From assembly GCA_959601045.1 (NCBI GenBank), contig CAUGNZ010000040.1, positions 1-12,989 of the forward strand: 12,989 nucleotides of DNA, given 5' to 3'. The translations under genes were made by a program, and so were the position numbers. This stretch comes from an uncultured Collinsella sp. (GTDB taxonomy: Bacteria > Actinomycetota > Coriobacteriia > Coriobacteriales > Coriobacteriaceae). Positions 1-6,537 of the stretch are shown one piece after another; positions within the stretch are counted from its first letter, which is position 1; each line of letters starts with the position of its first letter. Below the pieces are notes generated by a model that was not told where the DNA came from, searched no databases, and saw only the letters and a program-made list of their open reading frames with translations.

Positions 1-17
1 CCCGTGGGTTATACCCT

Positions 18-47
18 AAGAGCAAACCACCCTTTTTAAGGGTGGTT
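18..47 (-). terminator. Hairpin overlapping the peptidase stop codon, terminator-like
   Basis: Positions 25-34 and 38-47 form a perfect 10-bp stem (AACCACCCTT / AAGGGTGGTT) with a 3-nt loop. The peptidase TAA stop lies at its top. Read on the minus strand, the stem is followed by TTTGCTCTT, only a moderate U-tract. A second small inverted repeat, GGGT-TAT-ACCC (6-16), follows. It probably ends the minus-strand transcript. Confidence 0.45.
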
Positions 48-950
48 CTGATTGGCATCGTCGATGCCGTAGAGCACGATGTAGTGGCCTACGTTGGTAA
101 ACGTACCGGGGCGCACTGCAGCGATGACGGGCGCACCCGAGCGAAGTGCTTGGGTAATCGATTCGCGATTGTTATAGAGCTGTGTTCCGTTGAGCCCCAG
201 CTGCCACGCACCGCCTGTCATAAACGACCACTCGGTGGCACCAGTGGGGGCGTAGTTGCCGGCTTCGGCCAGTGCGCATATATCGACCGGCGTCTTATCG
301 GTATGGCCGGTCTTAAAGATATAGACCATGGTGAGGCAAGTGGGACCGCAAGCGTTTTCGCGAATAGTGCCACCGGCATAGGGCAGCTCCGACCATGCGG
401 GGTCAATTTGGTAGATGTGGGGCATGGTGCCGGCCTGCCACTGCGAGCGTGGGGTCGAGAACGCAAAGGAGTAACCGGGTGCGACGGGAGCTTTAAGCAG
501 CTTGTCCTCGGCAGTGGGCTCGAGACCGGCTGATCCGTGAGAGATACAGGATCCCAAAAACACAAAGACGAGGCAGGCGGCGATGGAGCAAAACGCAAGG
601 CGTAGGCGGCGGGCCGGAAGCGCGTGACTTGTGGTGTGCGACGCGGGGCGAGGGGCGGAATTGCCGCAATCGCGTTGAGGTCGCGAAAAGGAGCGCTTAA
701 CGTAGTAGTCGGTCTTACGGCGATCGTAGCGGCGTGGCTGCGATGTGTCGGTCTGGCGTTGGCGTGTGCTCGTACTCATTCGGTCTGACTGCTGCACGGT
801 ACGGCTTTGTTGCCGCGAAGAAGCCCCGAGCTGCTCTTGGGGGCGCTGCGGGTTGTCGTTGTCGGAGGTGCTTCTGGGCGTTGGCGTGGTGCGGCCGGCA
901 AGGCGCACGCTTTGTGGCCGTTGGTCGCCGTCATTGTATCCATATGCCAT
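36..950 (-). CDS. Membrane-anchored C39-like cysteine peptidase (papain-like fold)
   Basis: Predicted thiol peptidase of the C39-like group (peptidase_C39_2 type), 304 residues, probably acting outside the membrane. Residues 1-114 are a polar tail rich in Gln, Arg, Ser and Thr with no visible fold. A hydrophobic segment at about 115-137 follows two arginines. An LGSC sequence near its end resembles a lipobox, but it lies far from the N-terminus. The catalytic part starts near YQIDPAW (candidate oxyanion Gln181). The nucleophile is likely Cys201 in ENACGPTC and the base His289 in VGHYIVLYG. Start choice: an in-frame GTG lies at 957-959, but the ATG at 948-950 has AAGGTGAT, a good 16S match at good spacing, directly upstream. 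Oddity: the protein stops 15 residues after the His, where family members usually continue through a DP/NDP-type segment, so the third catalytic residue may be missing. The substrate is unknown. Confidence 0.75.
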   Translation of the reverse strand: MAYGYNDGDQRPQSVRLAGRTTPTPRSTSDNDNPQRPQEQLGASSRQQSRTVQQSDRMSTSTRQRQTDTSQPRRYDRRKTDYYVKRSFSRPQRDCGNSAPRPASHTTSHALPARRLRLAFCSIAACLVFVFLGSCISHGSAGLEPTAEDKLLKAPVAPGYSFAFSTPRSQWQAGTMPHIYQIDPAWSELPYAGGTIRENACGPTCLTMVYIFKTGHTDKTPVDICALAEAGNYAPTGATEWSFMTGGAWQLGLNGTQLYNNRESITQALRSGAPVIAAVRPGTFTNVGHYIVLYGIDDANQNHP

Positions 951-1306
951 TCGAATCACCTTGCCTCATGTGTAACTTGTCTATCCTACATAAAAAGATG
1001 CACGACACATGGGCATGTGCGCCAAAAGCCTGACAAATGGTATGAACGTTGCCGCGCCGCGCGCCAAGCGTCACGGCAACAGGTATTCAAAAGCAGCCAA
1101 GATGAAAGCGTCCAAGACGAATGACGTCTTCCTCCGTTCGTCCCAAAAACGGCGCCGCTCGTTTTGCAGTTCTGCCTTCGGTCGAGCCGCAAGCGGCGCT
1201 GCTGTGCCAAGGCCGTATCTTAAAGCCACGAAATAAAAGCGCGCGGCAAAACAGGCCACGCAAGGGGTGACGCCAAAGAGGCGTCAATAAGGAAAGGAGG
1301 GGAACA
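951..1306. other. Divergent intergenic region with several inverted repeats; no convincing gene
   Basis: This 356-bp gap separates the minus-strand peptidase from the plus-strand permease, so promoters for both should lie here. I could not pick one with good -35 and -10 boxes. Inverted repeats: CACATG-GG-CATGTG (1006-1019); GTTGCCG (1048-1054) with CGGCAAC (1074-1080); GCGCCGCT (1152-1159) with AGCGGCGC (1192-1199); a competing GCCGC-AA-GCGGC hairpin (1186-1197); and TGACGCC-AAAGA-GGCGTCA (1268-1286) just before the permease ribosome site. A 75-codon reading frame at 1009-1236 has no ribosome site and a composition unlike a protein. No T-box or other riboswitch I know was recognised. Confidence 0.6.
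1006..1019. promoter_or_regulatory. Palindrome CACATG-GG-CATGTG, possible operator
   Basis: Perfect 6-bp arms around a 2-bp centre, lying 56 bp upstream of the peptidase ATG and 288 bp upstream of the permease. The position suits a dimeric regulator acting on the minus-strand promoter. No protein can be assigned. Confidence 0.25.
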
Positions 1307-2758
1307 ATGGCGGACAAGAACGCAGAAGTTGCAGTCGAAGGTAACGGTGGCATGAAGAAAACGCTTTCGCTCTGGAACTTCTTCACCATCGGTTTCGGTG
1401 CCATCATCGGAACTGGCTGGGTTCTGCAGGTCGGCGACTGGATGGTCGTGGGCGGCGGTCCCGTTCCCGCTATGATCGCATTCCTCTTGGGTGCAATCTT
1501 TCTCGTGCCCGTCGGAGCTGTTTTCGGTGAGCTCACGGCTGCTATCCCCATCTCGGGCGGCATTGTCGAGTATGTCGATCGTAGCTTTGGCCGTACGCTG
1601 AGCTATATCACCGGTTGGCTCCTGGCCCTGGGCAACGGCATCCTGTGCCCGTGGGAGGCAATCGCTATCTCGACCCTCGTGTCCGAGATGTTCGGCAGCC
1701 TGCCCGGTCTTGAGTGGCTGCGTGCCGTCAAGCTCTATACCATCCTGGGCGCCGACGTTTACCTGTTCCCGACGCTGATCGCGCTCGGCTTTGCAGTCTA
1801 CGTCATCTTCCTCAACTTCCGCGGTGCCAGCTCAGCCGCCAAGCTGCAGGCCTTCCTGACCAAGGCCCTGCTCTGCGGCATGCTGCTCGCCATGGGCGTC
1901 TCGCTGTTCACCGGCTCGCCGGACAACGCCATGCCCGTGTTCTCCCAGGTCACCGGTGCTGGCGGCGGCAAGCCTGCTACCGAGGGCACCAGCCTGTTCG
2001 CAGGCATCGTTTCGGTCCTGGTTCTGACCCCGTTCTTCTATGCCGGCTTCGACACCATTCCTCAGCAGGCTGAGGAAGCAGCCGAGGGCCTCAACTGGAA
2101 CAAGTTCGGCAAGATCATCTCCCTGGCCCTGCTGGCCGCAGGCGGCTTCTACATGGTCTGCATCTACTCGTTCGGCACCATCCTCGACTGGCATGAGTTC
2201 GTTAAGAGCCCGGTTCCCGCGCTTGCCTGCCTCAAGGGCATCAACATGCTCCTGTACCTGGCCATGCTCGTCATTGCCACGCTTGGACCCATGGGCCCGA
2301 TGAACTCCTTCTACGGCGCCACGAGCCGCATCATGCTCGCCATGGGCCGCAAGGGCCAGCTGCCCGAGAAGTTCGCCGAGGTCGATCCCAAGTCCGGCGC
2401 TCCCAAGCTCGCCTGCGTCGTTCTGGGCGTCATCACCGTCGTCGGTCCGTTCCTGGGCAAGAACATGCTCATCCCTCTGACCAACGTGTCGGCTCTCGCC
2501 TTCATCTTCTCCTGCGGCATGGTCGCTCTCGCTTGCCTGCGCATGCGCTTCACCGAGCCCGACCTGCCTCGTCCCTACGAGGTGCCCGGCGGCAAGTTTG
2601 GCATCAGCCTCGCTATCGTTGCCTGCGGCACCATCATTGGCCTGCTCGTGATCCCGTTCTCTCCCGCCTCCCTCAACATGGTGGAGTGGAGCATCGTGAT
2701 CGGCTGGCTGGCTATTGGCCTGGCCCTCATGGCCTTCACCAATTCCCGCAAAAAATAA
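1307..2758 (+). CDS. APC-superfamily amino-acid permease
   Basis: Predicted secondary transporter of the amino acid-polyamine-organocation superfamily, 483 residues, in the cytoplasmic membrane. About 12 hydrophobic helices are visible. The first carries the APC substrate-binding signature GFGAIIGTG (29-37). The segment FFYAGFDTIPQQAEEA (about 242-257) matches the unwound sixth-helix region and the following loop. Length is typical of the superfamily. The start is well supported by AAAGGAGGGG at 1294-1303 before ATG 1307. Codon use is strongly biased to C-ending codons and to AAG, GAG and CTG, as in the next gene, which suggests high expression. The amidohydrolase 131 bp downstream points to joint uptake and breakdown of an amino-acid-like or small-peptide compound, but the substrate cannot be read from sequence. 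Superfamily certain, subfamily not. Confidence 0.9.
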   Translation: MADKNAEVAVEGNGGMKKTLSLWNFFTIGFGAIIGTGWVLQVGDWMVVGGGPVPAMIAFLLGAIFLVPVGAVFGELTAAIPISGGIVEYVDRSFGRTLSYITGWLLALGNGILCPWEAIAISTLVSEMFGSLPGLEWLRAVKLYTILGADVYLFPTLIALGFAVYVIFLNFRGASSAAKLQAFLTKALLCGMLLAMGVSLFTGSPDNAMPVFSQVTGAGGGKPATEGTSLFAGIVSVLVLTPFFYAGFDTIPQQAEEAAEGLNWNKFGKIISLALLAAGGFYMVCIYSFGTILDWHEFVKSPVPALACLKGINMLLYLAMLVIATLGPMGPMNSFYGATSRIMLAMGRKGQLPEKFAEVDPKSGAPKLACVVLGVITVVGPFLGKNMLIPLTNVSALAFIFSCGMVALACLRMRFTEPDLPRPYEVPGGKFGISLAIVACGTIIGLLVIPFSPASLNMVEWSIVIGWLAIGLALMAFTNSRKK

Positions 2759-2778
2759 CGCCTAGCCGGGGCGGATCG

Positions 2779-2807
2779 GGTGCGCGGAACCCTCTCTTCC
2801 GCGCACC
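2779..2807 (+). terminator. Strong hairpin after the permease, without a U-tract
   Basis: A perfect 11-bp inverted repeat, GGTGCGCGGAA (2779-2789) and TTCCGCGCACC (2797-2807), around a 7-nt CCCTCTC loop, 21 bp past the permease stop. The next bases (GAACCCGGCACC) contain no T-run. It may be a weak terminator, a transcript-stabilising hairpin or part of a leader that sets the permease/amidohydrolase ratio. Confidence 0.45.
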
Positions 2808-2821
2808 GAACCCGGCACCAC

Positions 2822-2885
2822 TTGGGTAGTTTTGTGAGGCCTTAACCCAACGCGGCCTCGCCCACTATATGGATCCATAAGGAGG
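2822..2885 (+). promoter_or_regulatory. Amidohydrolase leader: interleaved stems, palindrome and ribosome site
   Basis: TTGGGT (2822-2827) pairs with ACCCAA (2845-2850), and GAGGCC (2836-2841) pairs with GGCCTC (2854-2859). The stems interleave, so they would form either an H-type pseudoknot or two exclusive hairpins. A 12-bp palindrome, TATGGATCCATA (2868-2879), follows and touches the ribosome site AAGGAGG (2879-2885) of the gene at 2890. These are visible repeats; any regulatory role is inference. Confidence 0.3.
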
Positions 2886-2889
2886 AACC

Positions 2890-4167
2890 ATGTCCACTAA
2901 GTATGCAATCGTTGGCGGCAAGCTCATCGACGGTACCGGTGCCGAGCCGGTCGAGAACTCCCTCGTTCTCGTCGACGACAATGGCAAGATCGAGTATGCC
3001 GGTGTCATGCAGGACCTTCCCGAGGGCGTTGAGGTTATCGACGCGGCCGGCAAGACCGTCCTTCCCGGCCTGATCGACACCCACCTGCACTTCTCGGGCA
3101 ACCTGACCGACGATGACACCGACTGGGTCATGCAGCCGCTCCTCGAGAAGCAGGCCGTCGCCGTCAAGCAGGCCTACGACTGCCTCACCCACGGTCTCAC
3201 CACCGTCTGCGAGATCGGCCGCTTTGGTATCCAGATCCGCGACTGCATCGACAAGGGCGTCTTCAAGGGCCCGCGCGTTCTGGCCACCGGCCTCGGCTTC
3301 TGCCGCGTTGCCGGCCACGGCGACTCCCACCACTGCAGCCAGCAGCTCAACAAGGAATCGCACCCCTGGGGCGACCAGGTCGACGGTCCTTGGGATCTGC
3401 GCAAGGCCGTCCGTCGTCGCCTGCGCGAGAACCCCGATGCCATCAAGATCTGGGCTACCGGTGGCGGCATCTGGCGCTGGGACTCCGGTCGCGACCAGCA
3501 CTACTGCTCCGAGGAGATCCAGGCCGTGGTCGAAGAGGCAAAGATGGTCGGCATCCCCGTGTGGAGCCACTGCTACAACAACCACGCCGCTGCCTACGAT
3601 TCCGTTCGCTTTGGCTGCGAGCAGCTGATTCACGGCTTCGATATCGATGAGCGCACCATGGACCTCATGGCCGAGCAGGGCACCTTCTTCACCCCGACGA
3701 TCGCCTTCCTGCCCACCTGGTACGCCACCTATCCGCCCGTCTACGTCCCCGAGCTGCACGACAAGTACGAGGGCACCCTGGTCGAGAAGGAGCTGCAGCG
3801 CAACTACGACTGCCTGCGCGAGGCCAAGAAGCGCGGCGTCGTCATGACGATCGGCTCCGACTCCTTCTCCTTCGTCACCCCGTACGGCACCTGCTCCATC
3901 GAGGAGATGTACGAGTTCGTCGACAAGATCGGCTTCACTCCGGTCGAGACCATCACCTGCGCCACCCTCAACGGTGCCAAGATGTGCCACATCGAGGACG
4001 AGACCGGTTCCATCGAGGCCGGCAAGTGCGCCGACCTGCTGGTTGTCAACGGTGACGTCGCCGCCGACATCCACGTGCTCAACACCGACAACATGGACGT
4101 CATCATGAAGGATGGCTGGATCATCGAGGCTGGCACTTTTGGTGAGGCTAACAAATACAGCGCCTAA
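2890..4167 (+). CDS. Metal-dependent amidohydrolase (imidazolonepropionase / Xaa-Pro dipeptidase-like)
   Basis: Cytosolic TIM-barrel hydrolase of the amidohydrolase superfamily, 425 residues. Metal-site residues are in order: His65 and His67 in the GLIDTHLHF strand, Lys186 in AIKIWATGG (candidate carboxylated lysine), His227 in VWSHCYN, His248 in LIHGFD and Asp324 in TIGSDS. The N-terminal beta-sandwich (about 1-60) and the closing segment with GSIEAGKCADLLVV complete the usual plan. This pattern fits COG1228-type enzymes, which include imidazolonepropionases and dipeptidases cleaving Xaa-Pro, Xaa-Arg or Xaa-Lys; I cannot choose between them. There is no signal peptide. AAGGAGG lies 4 bp before the ATG. 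Very strong codon bias suggests high expression. The permease upstream probably supplies the substrate. Histidine-degradation (hut) genes are absent, so a dedicated histidine role is less likely. Confidence 0.88.
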   Translation: MSTKYAIVGGKLIDGTGAEPVENSLVLVDDNGKIEYAGVMQDLPEGVEVIDAAGKTVLPGLIDTHLHFSGNLTDDDTDWVMQPLLEKQAVAVKQAYDCLTHGLTTVCEIGRFGIQIRDCIDKGVFKGPRVLATGLGFCRVAGHGDSHHCSQQLNKESHPWGDQVDGPWDLRKAVRRRLRENPDAIKIWATGGGIWRWDSGRDQHYCSEEIQAVVEEAKMVGIPVWSHCYNNHAAAYDSVRFGCEQLIHGFDIDERTMDLMAEQGTFFTPTIAFLPTWYATYPPVYVPELHDKYEGTLVEKELQRNYDCLREAKKRGVVMTIGSDSFSFVTPYGTCSIEEMYEFVDKIGFTPVETITCATLNGAKMCHIEDETGSIEAGKCADLLVVNGDVAADIHVLNTDNMDVIMKDGWIIEAGTFGEANKYSA

Positions 4168-4170
4168 GAT

Positions 4171-4223
4171 ACCGTTTGTCGATGGCTTGATGTAAAACAC
4201 AGTTTTTGATTGCATAATGCAAT
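4171..4223 (+). promoter_or_regulatory. Candidate LytTR half-sites and 15-bp palindrome upstream of kinase 1
   Basis: ACCGTTTGT (4171-4179) matches the published LytTR direct-repeat consensus at all nine positions. ACAGTTTTT (4199-4207) matches at eight. The start-to-start distance is 28 bp, not the usual 21-22, so the pair is imperfect. ATTGCAT-A-ATGCAAT (4209-4223) is a perfect palindrome containing CATAAT, a possible -10 box. TTGATG (4187-4192) is a -35 candidate but lies 20 bp away, longer than ideal. Autoregulation by the regulator at 5711 is an inference. Confidence 0.35.
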
Positions 4224-4225
4224 GG

Positions 4226-4249
4226 AGAGGGTCGCTTGCGGCCCTCTTT
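4226..4249 (+). terminator. Intrinsic terminator after the amidohydrolase
   Basis: AGAGGG (4226-4231) pairs with CCCTCT (4242-4247). The inner T-G, C-G, G-C and C-G pairs extend the stem, and TTTATT follows. It lies 58 bp past the amidohydrolase stop and before the ribosome site of kinase 1. If the CATAAT box at 4213-4218 is a promoter, the hairpin lies inside that transcript's leader and could act as an attenuator. Confidence 0.5.
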
Positions 4250-4278
4250 ATTGCTATGGGTGCTACGGACAAGAGGGG

Positions 4279-5670
4279 ATGACGGTGGATTTAAACAGGC
4301 TGATTCTGGGCAAGAGCTACAACTCTACCAAGGTCTTTCGTACGGCCCAGCATGTTGTTCAGGCCATCCTGCTCGGTATTGTCGTTCCGGCGCTTATCCT
4401 GCTGCTTATCTGGGATTTAACCGATAATCCCAATCCCGTTCCGGGCGTTGTCGTTATTGCCGGTCTGGTCATGCTGTGCTTCTTCTTCTCGTATGTCTTT
4501 GTGGTCCCCGACGACCTCACATCGAGCGCAACCGACCGTACGCTCGCCATCGCATCAAAAATATTCGCCTACACGTCGCGCGGCCTTACGCCCGAAGCGG
4601 CCCTGGGCGCCTCTAAAATTATCCTGTCCGAGACCATCGCCTCTGCCATCTGCTTTACCGATGGCAAACAGGTGTTGGCAAGCTGGGGCGAGGACTCGGC
4701 AAAGTGCCCTGCCGGCACCCCGGTTGTACTCAAGACCACGCTCAACGTGATCGAGTCCGGCGAGCAGAGTGTATTTTCGCGCGACGCCTCCAATGAGACG
4801 GACGGCTATTTTCCCCGCCTGCGCGCCGGCATTGTCGCGCCGCTTACCGTGCGCGGGCATTGCGTGGGTACGCTCGAGCTGTATTATCCCCGCCTGAGCA
4901 GCATCGATATGCGCCAGACGGCGTTGGCCTCGGGTTTTGCCGATCTCATCTCCACGCAGCTCGCCAGCTTTGAGCTCGAGCGCCAGGACGAGCTCACAGC
5001 CCGCGTGGAGCTGCGCGCCTTGCAATCGCAGGTCGATCCTCATTTTCTGTTTAACACCATCAGCACCATCGTGTCGCTCGTGCGTACCGAGCCGGACAAG
5101 GCCAGGTCGCTGCTCATCGACTTTTCCAATTACTACCGTCAGACACTGTCCGATTCCGATACCCTCACAACGCTCGAGCACGAGGTGGAACAGGGCACTC
5201 GTTACATCAACCTTATGCAGGCCCGGTATGGCGACGGCCGTCTGCGCGTCTCGGTCGATATCGACTTTGAGGTGCGCGACAGCATGGTGCCGCCGTTTAT
5301 CTTGCAGCCGCTGCTCGAAAACTGCATCAAGCATGCGCAGCGCGAGACCGAGCCGCTTTCTATTCATGTTAGGGCTTTTGAGACCGATGACGGCTTGGAG
5401 ATCATCGTCGAAGATGACGGCATCGGTATGAGCGAAGAAGTCTGCGCGCATCTGTTTGAGCAGCATCGCCGAGAGGAGCCCGAGAGCATTACCGCCGACG
5501 GCTCCATCAAGCGAGGCTGCGGCCTGGCGCTCTTCAACGTGCTTCAGCGCATCCATTTCTTTTACGGAGAAGATTCTGGCATGCGCGTGAAGTCCCAGGA
5601 GGGCGTGGGAACGCAGGTCATCGTCGAGCTGAACGGCGAGCCGCATGAGCCGGCGCCGATGAAGGTGTAG
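4279..5670 (+). CDS. LytS-type sensor histidine kinase 1 (2 TM, GAF-like, His_kinase, HATPase)
   Basis: Membrane sensor kinase of the LytS/YehU class, 463 residues. Two hydrophobic helices (about 24-46 and 56-76) precede a GAF-like segment (about 85-230) ending in ASGFADLISTQLASFELE. The phosphoacceptor is His255 in QSQVDPHFLFNT. The ATPase part has the N box PLLENCIKHA (Asn348), DDGIGM (379-384) and the glycine-rich GCGLALFN. It lacks the five-helix 5TM-LYT sensor of true LytS, so the ligand probably binds the GAF-like region. Start choice: a longer frame opens at a TTG at 4210, but that includes a terminator hairpin and a palindrome. AGAGGGG precedes ATG 4279, and GTG 4285 would have even better spacing. 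Regulator 1 follows after 40 bp. Paralogue of the kinase at 10199. Confidence 0.9.
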   Translation: MTVDLNRLILGKSYNSTKVFRTAQHVVQAILLGIVVPALILLLIWDLTDNPNPVPGVVVIAGLVMLCFFFSYVFVVPDDLTSSATDRTLAIASKIFAYTSRGLTPEAALGASKIILSETIASAICFTDGKQVLASWGEDSAKCPAGTPVVLKTTLNVIESGEQSVFSRDASNETDGYFPRLRAGIVAPLTVRGHCVGTLELYYPRLSSIDMRQTALASGFADLISTQLASFELERQDELTARVELRALQSQVDPHFLFNTISTIVSLVRTEPDKARSLLIDFSNYYRQTLSDSDTLTTLEHEVEQGTRYINLMQARYGDGRLRVSVDIDFEVRDSMVPPFILQPLLENCIKHAQRETEPLSIHVRAFETDDGLEIIVEDDGIGMSEEVCAHLFEQHRREEPESITADGSIKRGCGLALFNVLQRIHFFYGEDSGMRVKSQEGVGTQVIVELNGEPHEPAPMKV

Positions 5671-5710
5671 CGCGCGGTTGGATTGAGAGAAAAAAAGAGG
5701 GGAAGCGCAT

Positions 5711-6445
5711 ATGTCCGAGGGATGGAACATCTTGGTGGTTGATGACGAGCCTCCTATTAGGGCTGAGCTACGTTATCTGCTGGAAAAGGATGCACGTGTG
5801 GGACAGATTGCCGAGGCGGGCAATGTCACCGAGGCCGTGGAGTCGATTCTGTCGAACAAGCCCGACGTGCTGTTTTTGGATATCACGATGCCCGGCCGCT
5901 CGGGAATCGAGCTTGCCGAGACGCTGCAGAACCTAAAAACGCCGCCGGTCGTGGTGTTTGTGACGGCATTTGCCGAGTATGCGGCCGATGCCTATAACCT
6001 CGATGCCATTGATTACGTCGTCAAGCCGGTCGAGGATGCCCGCCTGTCAAAGGCGCTCGATAAGATCGAGGCCGCCCTGGGCGTTCGTCGTGTCGTCCAT
6101 GCTCCGCGCCAGCCCTTGCGTCTGACGGTGGATCGCGGGGGCAAAAAGGTGTTCATCCCCGTGGCGGATGTCTGCTACTTTGAGGCGCGTGCCGATTTTT
6201 GCAACGCCGTCTGCGCCGAGGGAACATATCTGATCAATGAGTCGATCTCTTCGCTCGAACGTCGCTTGGGCTCCGAGGGCTTTATTCGCGTTCATCGCAG
6301 CTATCTGGTCAATTTGGAAGACGTGCACAATGTTGAGATTGGCTCCACGGGGTTGATGGAGCTCAGGCTCGACCGCGTGAGCTCGACGGTGCCGGTGTCC
6401 CGTCGTCGTGCCGCCGAGGTCAAGTCGCACCTGGGGCTTGCGTAA
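5711..6445 (+). CDS. LytTR-family response regulator 1
   Basis: DNA-binding response regulator, 244 residues, partner of the kinase upstream. The receiver (about 5-122) has the acidic pair Asp11-Asp12, phosphoacceptor Asp57 in LFLDITMPG, Thr85 in FVTAF and Lys105 in DYVVKPVEDA. The LytTR domain (about 136-242) carries FIRVHRSYLVNLEDV and ends in TVPVSRRR. It is full length for the class. The ribosome site AGAGGGG lies 8 bp before the ATG. LytTR proteins bind two direct repeats, often at their own or nearby promoters; the half-site at 4171 is a candidate. GGCTTGCGT occurs twice around the stop codon (6435-6443 and 6448-6456), and no terminator is evident, so read-through into the next gene is possible. 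Confidence 0.92.
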   Translation: MSEGWNILVVDDEPPIRAELRYLLEKDARVGQIAEAGNVTEAVESILSNKPDVLFLDITMPGRSGIELAETLQNLKTPPVVVFVTAFAEYAADAYNLDAIDYVVKPVEDARLSKALDKIEAALGVRRVVHAPRQPLRLTVDRGGKKVFIPVADVCYFEARADFCNAVCAEGTYLINESISSLERRLGSEGFIRVHRSYLVNLEDVHNVEIGSTGLMELRLDRVSSTVPVSRRRAAEVKSHLGLA

Positions 6446-6499
6446 GAGGCTTGCGTGCCGTCGTTTACCATCGCAGGTTTGGCATGGGCGCGCGGTGGG

Positions 6500-6505
6500 C
6501 ATAAT
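6500..6505 (+). promoter_or_regulatory. Candidate -10 box (CATAAT) for the phospholipase-fold gene
   Basis: GGTGGGCATAATGGG resembles two other upstream sites in this window (7537 and 8936). TTGGCA (6479-6484) is a possible -35, but the 15-bp spacer is short. A transcript starting near 6512 would begin after the alternative GTG start at 6508 and so favours ATG 6538. Confidence 0.35.
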
Positions 6506-6537
6506 GGGTGGCATCGAATGAAATCGAAAGGATCATT

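Noticed and set aside
1009..1236. A 75-codon basic plus-strand frame before the permease
   Set aside because: It has no ribosome site and low protein-like character, and it runs over several inverted repeats. A small protein is not excluded but is unsupported.
960..1306. T-box or other amino-acid riboswitch before the permease
   Set aside because: No GGGTGGNACCGCG-type antiterminator and no terminator followed by a T-run on the plus strand were found.
2842..4272. A 476-codon open frame on the minus strand
   Set aside because: It lies wholly opposite the amidohydrolase, whose C-ending codon bias removes stops on the other strand. Its protein is Val/Gly/Asp-repetitive, with no motif and no ribosome site.
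4210..4278. Upstream TTG start for kinase 1
   Set aside because: The extra 23 codons would include a terminator hairpin and a palindrome, and there is no ribosome site before the TTG.
4555..5730. A 391-codon minus-strand frame
   Set aside because: It is antisense to kinase 1, which has every expected motif. It is a codon-bias shadow.
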